A stretch of DNA of 64,000 nt, taken from contig CALSFV010000005.1 in the NCBI GenBank assembly GCA_943737045.1, positions 868,001-932,000 of the forward strand. The letters run 5' to 3'. Below, piece by piece: positions 11,901-22,908 of the stretch; position 1 is the stretch's first letter; each line of letters begins with the position of its first letter. Position numbers and translations under genes: made by a program. The notes under the pieces were generated by a model. That model saw only the letters and a list, made by a program, of their open reading frames with translations, was not told the origin of the DNA and searched no databases. This DNA is from Parapristionchus giblindavisi (Eukaryota; Nematoda; Chromadorea; Rhabditida; Diplogasteridae).

Positions 11901-14900
11901 CGAGTACATCATTTTTCATGTTGGTCGTATTCTATGAAAGTCGTTTGTTCTAAAGATACAAGTGATAGAAAAGATTTGGATTCTATAAATCTAAATTCAT
12001 GTATTTCTCTTGTACAAGAGTTTCAGACAAAACGTTCAACATGAAAGTTGTTCTACTGGACGAGTTCTACAATATGAGTACAAACATGAAGGGGTTTGAA
12101 AACAAAAATATTTTCGGGACGTCTTCAGGTTCATTTATCTCAAAACACGGGTCGATCAATTTTTTATTTTTTTGCCTCATTCGACGCGGAATTTTTGGCT
12201 CTATAAAATGAGGCAAAAATTCGGCTGCCGTTCATTGTTTTAAAAATTTAATTAATTTTATAATGTTTTGAGAAGGTAAAAAAATCAGTTTGCGATCGGA
12301 TCTCCGGAACGTCATATATCTAGTTTTTGTTGTCTATTTATACTTATAATTAATCGACACTAACATTGGTCCTAGGTCACTCCATTTTGTTTTGGTGAAA
12401 ATCGAGTTTTCAAATTTCGACAACCCGCCACTTCTGTGTTTCAAGGATCCAGCCCTAATGAATACCCATTTGGTGATGGGGGGCTCATGGGGGTATCGAC
12501 AAAAAAATTTTGAGCCAAATCGGTGAGGTCGATGTCCGGCACTACCTGGAATCTCACTGAGCCGTTGTCTTAAAACACTTTATCTAGATCAAATTACAGG
12601 GGAAAAAGTCCCCTTTTATGACACTCGATAATCTGAACACGCGAGGCAAGACTAACACAACCTTTACACAACGAGACACGAAATTAATTTGCAAATGTCG
12701 AAATGACCAAAAACTCATACTCAAACTCAAACTCAATAAATAAATAAACTCATGACCATACAAATTAAGAGAGATGGTCATTAAGACTCGACCACCCCCG
12801 GACACGTGCGCTAGCAATGGGAACTGGGGGTCCATACTTGGGTGTTAGGAGTGTCACCGGCCCTTATTACACAAAACAGCAGAAATTTCCTGTTTGTGCC
12901 CTCAGGCTATTAGAAAAATTAATTTAAGTGCAAAAACGTTTAAAAATCATAATTTCTCAAATTGTTGAGATAAATTCCAAATATCATTTGCGATGCGTCT
13001 AGGGTGCACAGAGCTTGCTAATTCACTATTAGCATCGAATGTGCGTTGATTCCTAAACCACTTTTTTTACTTAAAATTTTTGTTTTTTCGGACAAATTAT
13101 TGCTTGTTGTAGATTGCTGCAAAGATTTCCGACCAGGTATTGTAGCCTAAGCAATTCTGCATTGATTTCACTTAAAACCGGGTTCTTCCCGTTAGACCAT
13201 CTTGCCGAAATTTTCGCTCGAATTTCCGTCATCGATGGTTTTCCCGAACAAATGTATTTTCCAAACGTATTTTCCAAACGATTGGTGCGGAATTGTGGTC
13301 TACACAAAGTTTCGAGGTGAGGCCAGTCAAATGACACAAGAAGCCCATCACTTGGATCAATTTGAAAATTTCGATTTTCATGACCCGGGGGTCATGGTCC
13401 GAAAATTTCGAAATTTCTCAAGTTTGAAATGTTTTCATTTATGCGGCTTATTGTGAAGTACCAATGATGTGAATAATATTCATCCAATGCTCAATGGCTG
13501 ATCTATCCTTTCAACCAATTTTTTGAAAATTTTCATTCTGATTGCGTGCGAAAAATCAGAATTGTGTTTGAATCAGTTTCCAACTTGATTTCTGTAACAT
13601 TCTGTCATAGTACTTTACAATATACATAATCAATTTGAAAATCGTTCATTTTCGAAAATTCAATTTTTTTGCCATGAACCCGGGGTCATGGAAATCGATT
13701 TTTCAAAAGTGAGCCAAATGCCGGGATTTCAGTTCTACTATGTTTACTCATCGTGAAACTTCACATTGTCATTGTCATTTGCTCATTGTCGCAGCATTCG
13801 AGTCGACAAACTGCAATATTTCAAAAATTTACCGTGAAAGTAGGCACTCAAATTTAATTTTCTGAATTTTCGAAAATGAACAATTCTCATATTGATTATG
13901 TATATTGTATAGTACTATGACAGAATGTTACAGAAAGCAAGTTGGAAACTGATTCAAACACAATTCTGATTTTTCGCACGCAATCAGAATGAAAATTTTC
14001 AAAAAAATGGTTGAAAGGATAGATCAGCCATTGAGCATTGGATAAATATTATTCACAGCATCAATACTTCACAATAAGCCGCAGAAATGAAAACATTTCA
14101 AACTTGAGAAATTTTGAAAATTTTCAGACCATGACCCCCGGGTCATGAAAATCGAAATTTTCAAATTGATCCAAGTGATGGGCTTCTTGTGTCATTTGAC
14201 TGGCCTCACTTCGAAACCTTGTGTAGACCACAATTCCGCACCAATCGTTTGGAAAATACGTTTGGAAAATACATTTGTTCGGGAAAACCATCGATGACGG
14301 AAATTCGAGCGAAAATTTCGGCAAGATGGTCTAACGGGAAGAACCCGGTTTTAAGTGAAATCAATGCAGAATTGCTTAGGCTACAATACCTGGTCGGAAA
14401 TCTTTGCAGCAATCTACAACAAGCAATAATTTGTCCGAAAAAACAAAAATTTTAAGTAAAAAAAGTGGTTTAGGAATCAACGCACATTCGATGCTAATAG
14501 TGAATTAGCAAGCTCTGTGCACCCTAGACGCATCGCAAATGATATTTGGAATTTATCTCAACAATTTGAGAAATTATGATTTTTAAACGTTTTTGCACTT
14601 AAATTAATTTTTCTAATAGCCTGAGGGCACAAACAGGAAATTTCTGCTGTTTTGTGTAATCAGGGCCGGTGACACTCCTAACACCCAAGTATGGACCCCC
14701 AGTTCCCATTGCTAGCGCACGTGTCCGGGGGTGGTCGAATATGATCGAGTCTTAGGGAGCATGCCTCTTAAATATGATATCACGTCTAAAGCTGAACGAT
14801 CAATAATAGGGTTATCCACTCTATTATTTTATTATTTTAATATCAATATATTTCAAGGCGACTCTTCTGCCATGACTGGGTGTGTGTGCCCCTCGTTTAC

Positions 14901-17900
14901 ACACAGGTATGCACAAAATTGGAACAAAACGAATATTTAATATTTTTTGTAGTTAAAAATCAATCGAGTAAGCTTGCTTACTAATCGACGAAAACGTTCC
15001 TAAATTGAGACCTCCAGAGACACCCAAAGTCTGCAAAGATAGAATTCGGAAATGTTGATGTTCCAATCAAATACAGGTAGCAGCAATCGCTACCTACGGA
15101 TATTTCTTCTTTGCTCTGTTCGGGAGACAGCATATAGAAGGAGATAAAGGTGATCACGATTTTTTTATATTTAAAGAAACGAAAGAAAAAAGAATTGTGT
15201 TCCTTAAAATTATCCTCAAATTGCGGCCTCGCAGAAGTATATTTATTTATAATGCTAATAATTAAGCAAACACACAGATAGCGTCGACATCTACTTCCCA
15301 ATCTTCACCGTGGTGCAGTTTCTGTTCTTTGTCGGCTGGTACAAGGTGAGGAAAAATCGGCAAAAGAACGTAGGGGGCACCCGGAGTTGAACCGGGGACC
15401 TCTCGATCTGCAGTCGAATGCTCTGCCACTGAGCTATACCCCCGAGTGAGAGATTGTGACCGTGTGGTCGCTGTGTAGGAAGGGACAAAGAGTGACATAA
15501 TCATGGATAATGAAGGAGAAAGCGAGAAATAGTCCTTTTATTCCTCTTCTCTTTACTCCTTTTAATCCACTTTACACTGAAGAATTACATCATGATATGG
15601 AATAAAAGGAAGAATAATTAAAGAAACTGTGGAAACAGAAAAAAATATGCAGCGAAAGTTATTCCGCACTCCGTCAAAGTATTCTGTGGCCGTATGCAAG
15701 AACAACGGGAAAACCGTTTTCCGGGAAAATGTGACGTCATTAGCGTAGGCGGAGGACTTTTGGAAAACGCCTCCGCCTACGGTGATGACGTCACATTTTC
15801 CAGGAAAACGGTTCTTGCATACGGCCACTGGTGTAAGCCTGAATACTTTGACTTTTCTTTAACTGTCGGACAAGCGAGAGAGCATTATTTTTGAGAGAGT
15901 ACATATGTTGAGGCGTCATTCCGCATTCCAAAATAGACAGAATATTTTTCTTTCGCTGATTGAGCGTATCGATGATCATGATATTCAGGTGGGATTGGAT
16001 CTGATGCGTCCCTTCGGTCTTGATGATGATGACATCGAACTGTCGTATATTCTCGAACGGAATATCAACGTATCATTCGGGATCGTGGACAAATTGCAGA
16101 TGAGTGAACCTCGTAAGTTATCTCTTTACAAAAAGTTAAAAGAATCATCCACCGTTCATCTAAAAATAAGAGGTACTCTGTTAAAGAAGGGGACCCACGA
16201 GATTTGGGCTGTGCTATTGACATGAAGAACGTGGGACATAGGAAGCGACATGCCTTTCTTTATTAGATTTGACTGGTTGAACGCGTAGAGCGTGTGGCTC
16301 AGTGGTAAGTAGTCAGCGCTTGTAACCGCGCCACGTGGGTTCGATTCCTGTTTGCAATTTTCTATATATTTGTACTTCAATTTCAAAACCTCGAGCCTTT
16401 CCCTGGACTTATCAATGAACTTTAAGCCCGAATTACGGTATTCGGGGCATCTAAAGTTTTAGAGAAAATTGTTTTTGTGTACAAGGAGATGTGAGCCATA
16501 GTTCTGCCTGGCCAGTTTAGTCACGAAAAAACTCGTGGGTCCCCTTCTTTAAAGGAAGACGTGAAGTGATTGTCCCTTATGTCAGATGCGAGTTCGAAAG
16601 CACACGAAGTTATTGTAAACTCTCTCTCTATCTTGCCATTAGAAATACTATAATGCACAGTATACCATAATATTACTATAACATTTAAATTTTTGTAAAC
16701 ATTAATGTATGCAAACGTTTTACCTTTTAATACCTTTTCATTATCATTTTATTTTTCCATTCCTGTGCACAGTGTTTTTGTGTGACGCAATTTTGTTTGT
16801 GAAAACTTTTCTCTTACCCCAGAATATTGTGTGTGATCTCTCTGTGGTTATGATTAAATCGACGCACTATAGTCTAGTCAGGGACCATTCGTGCAAAGTG
16901 CTTCAACTGCTCCGATGAACTCTATACGAGTCATTCTCTGACTAGACTTTGACTGTATTGGGAAAATCAGAGAGAGACATTAGAGAATCGTAAATGAGCA
17001 GTGGTTTTGTGCTGTTTATGAAATGCTATCTATTGTCATCATATTATTTTTGAGGGTTAACAATATTAATCCGCTTTATGGTGCACAAAAAGATGATTGT
17101 AGATAATTTGATAGATAGTATTTAGAGTACGCATAAATACGATGCTACGGCGATGGTTGCAAAGGTGATTGTTACATAAAAAGAGGGCTAATGAAGCGAT
17201 TGATTTACGGATAGTTTTTAAGGAATTACATAATATTATTTCTAATGCAATTTTTACATGCGATATATTATTTGCGCTACAAACGCAGAGGGGAATTCTT
17301 AGCGAAACTATGGTTGTGTCAGCAATCGATTTGGCACTGTTCATGGATACGACTCCTGATTTCCAGAAGTTTATTGATTTCTGAGAATCGGTCGTAGTTA
17401 TTGGATTGATTCAGCCCCCTTCGAAGAGGATCCTTTCTACAAAAATAAAACGAGGATCTATCTTCAGCCTGTAACCAAGGACAAGACCAACCTAAAGAGC
17501 CACGCACCTAAATTAAACACGTAAGAGAACGTTTTTGTTCTTTTTTATTTTGTTTTCTTCCAAATGGACTGCGGAAATCTGACAAAGAACGACAACTTTC
17601 AATTGCCTATAGGCATTTTGTGTATCATGCATTTTTAATAAAATAAACACATCTATATATAAACTTTAATTTTATTTAATTTTATTTATCATACTTCAAA
17701 AAAGATGTGACAACATTTGAAAAACAGTAAATGAGGGAGAAAAGCGGGGTGGATAAGGGGAGATTGATTTTAATTAAATATTAGAACATGATGACGCGGT
17801 ACCAATAATAATAAGATTGAATCAATGGTTCAAAGGGATATTAACTTAAGCACACTTTTTGAGTTAAATTTAATAAACTTTAATATTGTAATATTGCATA

Positions 17901-18468
17901 CTTAATAGGTACAGCGAACTACTCGCTGATGGTAAGATAACGACGAATGAGTCGAGCACAAAGGAAGAGAAAGAGCATCTGGGAAGCTTCGTGGATGTCG
18001 CTGAGAAGGTTAGTGACAAGTCCTTTCCATTTTTATTGTTTACTCTTCTCTTTTCCCCGAAATCTCCTTCATGTGTGTACATGTTTTTTCCAGAACTTTT
18101 GAACTCTCTTCATTATCATAAAAGATCTTGAAAATACTATTAATACAACAGTAAAAAATAGTCTGTGTAAATCAGGAGACGGGGTTTTCCTCATAACAAT
18201 ATAAATGGTGATATTCAGGTGCTAAAAGAAGAGCGGCAGGCCAGGGTTGAACGAGGCCTCAATCGATGGCTGCCAACTTGGAAAGAAACACCACAAGCGA
18301 AAGAGAAGAAGTGGGTTTATGAGACTAGACAATTTCAGTAATTTACTTATTTTATTATGAGATTTTGTACCAAAATTTTGTAGAAAACTGGAAAATGATA
18401 GAATGAAAAAAAACAACGTCGAGAGTAAATTTGACCTAATCATACCTTTCAGGGTCTTCTACTGGTGA
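8971..18468 (+). CDS. Bestrophin-family anion channel (16 exons, 434 aa)
   Basis: Bestrophins are pentameric Ca2+-activated chloride channels. Exons: 8971-9035, 9173-9286, 9474-9572, 9729-9822, 10395-10444, 10645-10750, 10843-10914, 11034-11110, 14858-14906, 15077-15149, 15278-15345, 15989-16112, 17415-17520, 17909-18008, 18219-18310, 18453-18468. All junctions keep phase and the sum is 1305 nt. The N-terminus [10 protein letters not shown] and RWYGSIWR is typical. TM1 follows, then the neck I77-P-L-T-F81-L-L-G-F85, matching the three hydrophobic pore residues of the family. Then come SRWW (92-95), the HDWV...PLVYTQ block, [17 protein letters not shown], and the Ca2+-clasp-like [11 protein letters not shown] (296-306). 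The C-terminal ~100 residues are charged and variable, as usual. Intron 3 has a GC donor (AG|GCTTGT). Intron 8 is 3.7 kb and filled by two palindromes. A poly(A)-type AATAAA occurs near 18625. The last four exons are the least certain part. Confidence 0.93.
11131..12580. repeat. 1.45-kb palindrome in bestrophin intron 8
   Basis: The left arm begins GTTTTAAGACACCGGCTCAG and the right arm ends with its near-complement. Arms of about 700 bp pair along their length, for example TCATTAGGGCTGGATCC at 11260 with GGATCCAGCCCTAATGA at 12447, around a centre near 11855. Mismatches and small indels show the arms have diverged. No transposase is seen, so this is a foldback-type element. Confidence 0.9.
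12782..14754. repeat. 1.97-kb palindrome in bestrophin intron 8
   Basis: The outer ends are TAAGACTCG and CGAGTCTTA, with arms of about 980 bp and a centre near 13768. The arms agree almost base for base (CCACCCCCGGACACGTGCGC at 12791 and its complement at 14710). The two arms also carry the same 88-codon open frame (13071-13337 minus, 14189-14455 plus), a consequence of the symmetry. The element sits about 200 bp from the previous palindrome, and both lie inside one intron with exon phase unaffected. Confidence 0.92.
15372..15443 (-). tRNA. tRNA-Cys (GCA)
   Basis: Read on the minus strand the cloverleaf is complete: acceptor GGGGGTA/TGCCCCC with discriminator T, D arm GCTC...GAGC, anticodon stem TTCGA/TCGAG with loop CTGCAGA (anticodon GCA), and T arm CCCGG-TTCAACT-CCGGG. 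A box and B box are intact and no intron is present. It lies antisense inside bestrophin intron 11. Unlike the tRNA-like segments in the foldback elements, this one looks functional. Confidence 0.95.
15686..15828. repeat. 143-bp hairpin element in bestrophin intron 11
   Basis: Arms GTGGCCGTATGCAAGAAC ... GTTCTTGCATACGGCCAC enclose a second pairing layer (GGAAAATGTGACGTCAT with ATGACGTCACATTTTCC) and a GCGTAGGCGGAGG / CCTCCGCCTACG core. It is almost a full palindrome. Confidence 0.88.
16182..16551 (+). mobile_element. tRNA-carrying TIR element, Thr-like subfamily, copy 1
   Basis: Bounded by TA and terminal inverted repeats AAAGAAGGGGACCCACGAG / CTCGTGGGTCCCCTTCTTT. The interior at about 16306-16375 reads like a tRNA: A box GTGGCTCAGTGGTAAG, a loop CTTGTAA that would give anticodon TGT, and B box GGGTTCGATTCC. 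The anticodon stem does not pair properly, so it is not a working tRNA. The TA flanks fit Tc1/mariner-type mobilisation. It lies in bestrophin intron 12. A close second copy is at 37493-37860. Confidence 0.85.
17087..17390 (+). pseudogene. Decayed coding fragment of unknown origin
   Basis: Within bestrophin intron 12, a frame starting MIVDNLIDS is broken by stops, but the later part (17169-17384) stays open and reads like protein ([18 protein letters not shown]). The segment 21401-21490 carries the same opening with fewer stops (MIVDKLIDRGIDTHKYDATT). Two decayed copies of one coding sequence suggest a mobile or duplicated gene. I do not recognise the family. Confidence 0.35.
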
Positions 18469-19061
18469 ACGCATGATATCCACAAAATCGACGAATACGG
18501 GAACTTGCAATTGATCTGATGTTATACTACTGCAATATTAAAACGCTTTCGAAATGTGTCCAAAACCATCAAAAATGTCACTATTTTCTGTTTTATCCTC
18601 ACCAAATTATTAATATCGTACAATAATAAATGTGTTATGTTATATAAATACTACATGTGTCATGTGGACAATGAATATACATGCATAACGTATTACTCTT
18701 TTGTCATCATTTTTTTAAATAATAATATTTATAATTTCTCCCTGAGAGAGTGCCTTATAGATAAAATATAGAAAGTATAGAAAGATAAAAAATTTCGTAA
18801 CACAAATATGAAGAAATGTTGTATGCATTGTAATTACATTGACCACAGCAACATTAAGGTATTCATGACTCAACATGAACTCATTTCATGTGAAATTTGC
18901 AACTCAATTGATATGATCATAAACAACGGTTACTGATCGAGTGATCTTTTCGACTCCTTTCTGTCTCAACAATGTATTTTATACAATCACTGATCTTTAA
19001 ATTGATGCTTAACGTTGTTAGCCTTGCTAACGTGGATAACGTTAACTTTGCTTAACGCATG
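18469..19061. other. Bestrophin 3' region
   Basis: Presumed 3' UTR and flank of the bestrophin. AATAAA lies near 18625-18630. The stretch 19010-19060 holds short TTAACG/CGTTAA inverted motifs (TTAACGTTGTTAG, CTAACGTGGATAACGTTAAC). I see no gene. Confidence 0.4.
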
Positions 19062-19408
19062 TAAAGGTGGAGACCCGCGAATGTTCATGCAAATCTCTTG
19101 CATCTCGCTTATGCAAGAGTCCAGTGATATGTAAGAAGATAGAGTGATCACTCATCAATCCTTTAGCGCAGTGGTAAAACTTCTGACTAGGAAGCGAATG
19201 GTCGCGGGTTCGAATCTTGTTGTCGAACTTCCTTAATTTTCAAAAAGGGCGCCGTTGCCTGCGATTGCAAGCATGACTCATTCATGAGTCTAGCGATCAA
19301 TAAGCTGAATTATCATAAAACAAATAGTGTGCGGAACGTAGAATAACTTTTGCTACCTGTCTGTCTTCACAGTTTGTTGACGATAATATTCGCGGGAGTC
19401 CACCTTTA
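19062..19408 (+). mobile_element. tRNA-carrying TIR element, second subfamily, copy 1
   Basis: TA-flanked, with TIRs AAAGGTGGAGACCCGCGA and its complement near 19392. A tRNA-like block at about 19156-19222 has A box TAGCGCAGTGGTAAAA and B box GGGTTCGAATC. The right part includes TTTTGCTACCTGTCTGTC and an uninterrupted TTCACAGTTTG. This serves as the empty-site reference for the insertion found in the next copy. Confidence 0.85.
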
Positions 19409-19718
19409 AATTGCTTAAAGATGGAGGCCCTCGAATGTCTATGCAAATACGTAACATCATTTGTGCAAGAGATTAGTGATATGCGCGAAATTAGCGTGGC
19501 CTGGCATCTATCCCTTGGTGTAGTGGTAAATGCGCTATCTAGTTAGCGTAACGTAGCGGGTTCGAAACCTATTGCCGAACTATCTTATTTTCAAAATTTC
19601 GCGCCTTTGCCTGTACATCAAGCATGATTCGTTCATGATTCTAGCGATCAATAAGCTGAATTAGCATAAAATAATCTACGAACCAAGAATCACTTTGGCT
19701 ATATTTCTGTCCTCACAG

Positions 19719-20616
19719 TGGTGATATGACACGTGTGAGAAATGAGAATGGAAGTTCCACTTGAGAGACGAATTATGTGAAAGAGACAGAAGTGAGAAAT
19801 GAGATAAGAAACGACCGAATCGGAGAGGGCATAATGTGAGGAATGATCTGAGAAATGCATAATTGAAAATGGAAGACGTGAGAAATGACATTTGAAATGA
19901 AAGCTTGGAAAGCGACATTTGGGAAAAAATGTGATTAGAAAACGATGTTTGAGAAAACAGTTAATTAGAAAAAGATGTTCAGGAAAAAACTTTTGTGAAA
20001 TTACCGATGTAAATGAAATTATAGACTTTATCATCAACAACAACAATCTCCGGTATTTTTTTCACGGGGCCCACCCTGTTCAATCCCGTGGTGTACGCCC
20101 TGGAGTACATTGCGGATTAGAACCTTTAGACGGGGTACCCCGCGATCTGTGGCATCTAGACGTGGTGCCCCGCGAGGTGGAAGACGGCGTGCCTCGTGGG
20201 GCGCGAGGCACACCGTCCCTTCACCATGGTGCTCCTCGCGGTGTACTCCGCGAGATTTGGCCTCTCAACGGTGTGCCCCGCAAAAATACCGGAGATCTTA
20301 AACAAAAAAAAATCAAAACTTGTTTCCCGTTGAGGTATTTCCTTGTTGTGAATTTCAGGATTAGGTGTTTCCTCATCGGTATTTTCACAAATGATTTTTC
20401 TTGAAAATTGTTTTCTAATTAGAGTGTTCTGAAGTGATATTTCATAAAAACATTTTCCTATCACATTTTTCCCAAATGTCGCTTTCCACTATTTCATTTC
20501 AATTGTGATATCTCACGTTTCCCACTTTCAATTAGACATTTCTCATGTCATTCTTCTTATTCGCACTCTCACCATCGGTCGATTCCATTCTAATTTCTCA
20601 CACGTGTCATATCACC
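19719..20616. mobile_element. hAT-like foldback element with 8-bp target duplication
   Basis: TIRs are GGTGATATGACACGTGTGAG and its complement. It is flanked by the direct repeat CTCACAGT (19711-19718 and 20617-20624), and the empty site exists once as TTCACAGT in the neighbouring paralogous element. Eight-bp duplications are characteristic of hAT elements. The arms carry many variants of GAGAAATGA, resembling subterminal transposase-binding repeats. The 161-codon frame crossing it is a by-product and no transposase is encoded. Confidence 0.85.
20047..20298. repeat. GC-rich innermost foldback insert
   Basis: Bounded by ATCTCCGGTATTTTT and AAAAATACCGGAGAT. The interior is unusually G+C-rich, with several forms of GGTGTGCCCCGCGAG in both orientations. 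It sits at the centre of the hAT-like element, making a third nesting level. It could instead be the divergent centre of that element. Confidence 0.65.
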
Positions 20617-20659
20617 CTCACAGTTTGTTCACGAAAATATTCGCCGGACTCCACCTTTA

Positions 20660-22532
20660 ATTTGAACTTGTTTGACTTAACTTGATAAATGTGTTTAACA
20701 ATAAATGAAAAAAAATGAAATGAAAATACGGTCACAAAATCTACGAATACAAATACAAAAATTGTATTATACATATTTATGTTTTACGAAAAATAATCAA
20801 ATGAATAGGTTGATAAAACCCTTATCATTTTCTTTCCGGTTTATGATAATCTGGAAAACATTCGCAACATCATTTTATCAGTTGAAGTTTAGATGGTTAT
20901 TGATCAGCACAGCCCATAATGATCAGGGGAATCACATGCGAGGGGTCACCGTCAAGTGTTTTGATCGGAAAGTTGTGCTTGGTCACAGAATTTATTCAGA
21001 AAGATGAAATTATGACCAAGTTAGATATTGTAACTCTTGATCTATCGTTGTTATAACTGTTTTTTTTTGTTTTACCTTTTGATACTTCTTTTCCCTGCGT
21101 TATAGCAAATTAAATGGATGGAATTGAGATGGAATGATGAATTTGTGAAGAAAGTTGGACCATGCTTTATGAACAAGGATCCTTAAGGATCAATGTAACC
21201 ATTTCATATCACTACAGATCCGGTGACCTACCGCATATTTGATCTAGATAAAATGTTTAAAATGCAAAATGTAGCTGTAAAATAGCAAATCAATATATGA
21301 AGATTATTAGTGTTTGCAGCTGATTTTAGGAATGTGATTTTTTTTCTGTCACAATTATTAATATTGCTTCTTTAGTACACTTTATGCGGTAGAAAAAAAT
21401 GATGATTGTAGATAAATTAATAGATCGTGGGATAGATACACATAAATACGATGCTACGACTATGGCAAAGTTGATTGTTACGATTACAATAAAGTGATGA
21501 AATTACGGAAAGTTTGAGCCGATATTATTATTATAACAGTATAGTAATATAAATATGTGACTCAGTGGAATCATAAAAGTGTAGGCCCACCACGCCCGAG
21601 AAATGCGTAGATAAAGAAATGCAAATAAAATACAATACTCGGAAGGGTAACGCAAAATATTTGCACACAACGCTACGCTAATGGTAAATATTTTAAGTTG
21701 TAAATATTTTCACTTCCTTGGCGCAGTAGCGCGGGCGGAATCGCCTATTTCTTTCATATATGTGATCTATGCTGAAGGGATTTGAGCAAATGCGATCAAA
21801 GGATTAAAGAGTTTACTGCAAGATTAGTCTGAACCTAACTCTTGAAAACAGTTTCAACTTTCTCTTGATTCGAATATACCAAAAACAGCGAAGACTCTAA
21901 ACAAATTGTGAATTATTTAACATCTTGGTTTAAACGGTTCAAAATGTCTGTTTGTTGTTTCGATCTCTGGACACAGAACTGAACGAAATTGAAATCGTCT
22001 ACTCTCTAATGAATATCGTTGACAGTTCAGTGCACGTAGACACTGGCTGGAAGGCTTCGTTATCATTTTATGTCTCGAACCAATCATAACTTGACGTAAT
22101 CTGTGACAGTCACAAACCATGTTGACAATCATTCTGTTGCAAGGATACTATGGTTAGCGTGGTTCTCTGGTCGACAAAGTGCTAACTATCGATGCGAAGA
22201 TCATTTCGTCCTTGTTTTATGGTGATTGAAACAAAGAAACGAATGAATCAGTGATGAATTAAGCAGGAGAAGAAGTCACGTACGTAGATTCAGTCAGCTC
22301 CACATCTCCCTTGGCAAGTAGTGTTGTGCACATCGTTTCTCGAACACATGGGCAGATATATAAAGGTAAAGTTTTCCCGTTAAGCAAGTCATGAGATCAA
22401 GAAAAATTGGCAACATGCCAAAAAATACGGTAGGTGCTCCATAGTGTACTTACACTCTCTCACTTTTTACGTACTCTCTCTCTCTCTTTTTCATCTTTTC
22501 CTCATCATGACCGCTTTCGAAACGGAAAAAAA
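20660..22532. other. Intergenic with an old repeat relic
   Basis: AT-rich. 21401-21490 matches the decayed coding fragment at 17087-17390. 21130-21250 is distantly similar to 51910-51990. No exon chain was found. Confidence 0.4.
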
Positions 22533-22664
22533 TGAATGAGAACCGATGAATAATAACCTACTTTATGAAAACCATTTGCATACTTTGTCTATTTATTAGC
22601 ACTTGTCTCTCATATGCAAATGGTTTTCATCCAGTCATTCATCGGTTCTCATTCGACCGTGTTG
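22533..22664. repeat. 132-bp inverted repeat upstream of the nuclear receptor
   Basis: AATGAGAACCGATGAA pairs with TTCATCGGTTCTCATT, and ATGAAAACCATTTGCATA pairs with TATGCAAATGGTTTTCAT, around a ~30 nt loop. It lies ~250 bp upstream of the first receptor exon. The ATTTGCAT octamer appears in both arms. Confidence 0.8.
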
Positions 22665-22908
22665 TATAAGTCCTTCGTCTGTGATCAACCTACACATAAG
22701 TCACTCCTTTATCCTAACTCACACGGAACTCTAACACGCGGCCATAATATGTTTTCACATGTGGGCGGGAACAAACAACGTACCCACCACCCGCCACACC
22801 AACCTATAAGTGTCGTTAAACAAACAACTCTCTCTTCAATCTGACCCTCCCCCATCTCTGACAATCTAGTATATCAGTAGCGGAGTGATCACTAGCGAGA
22901 TCTCTACG

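Larger units (their letters stand above)
19416..20659 (+). mobile_element. tRNA-carrying TIR element, second subfamily, copy 2 (interrupted)
   Basis: Same family as 19062-19408 and only 8 bp away in the same orientation. TIRs are AAAGATGGAGGCCCTCGA and GCCGGACTCCACCTTT. The tRNA-like block (about 19510-19577) has TGTAGTGGTAAATGCG and GGGTTCGAAACC. The element is split by a ~900 bp hAT-like foldback at 19719-20616, so its own two halves are 19416-19718 and 20617-20659. Confidence 0.85.

Noticed and set aside
16306..16375. True tRNA-Thr inside the TIR element (also 37604-37672)
   Set aside because: A and B boxes are good, but the anticodon arm does not pair and the acceptor stem is missing; it is repeated within a mobile element.
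19919..20404. 161-codon plus-strand open frame
   Set aside because: Crosses the arms and GC core of a foldback element; composition follows the repeats, with no domain.
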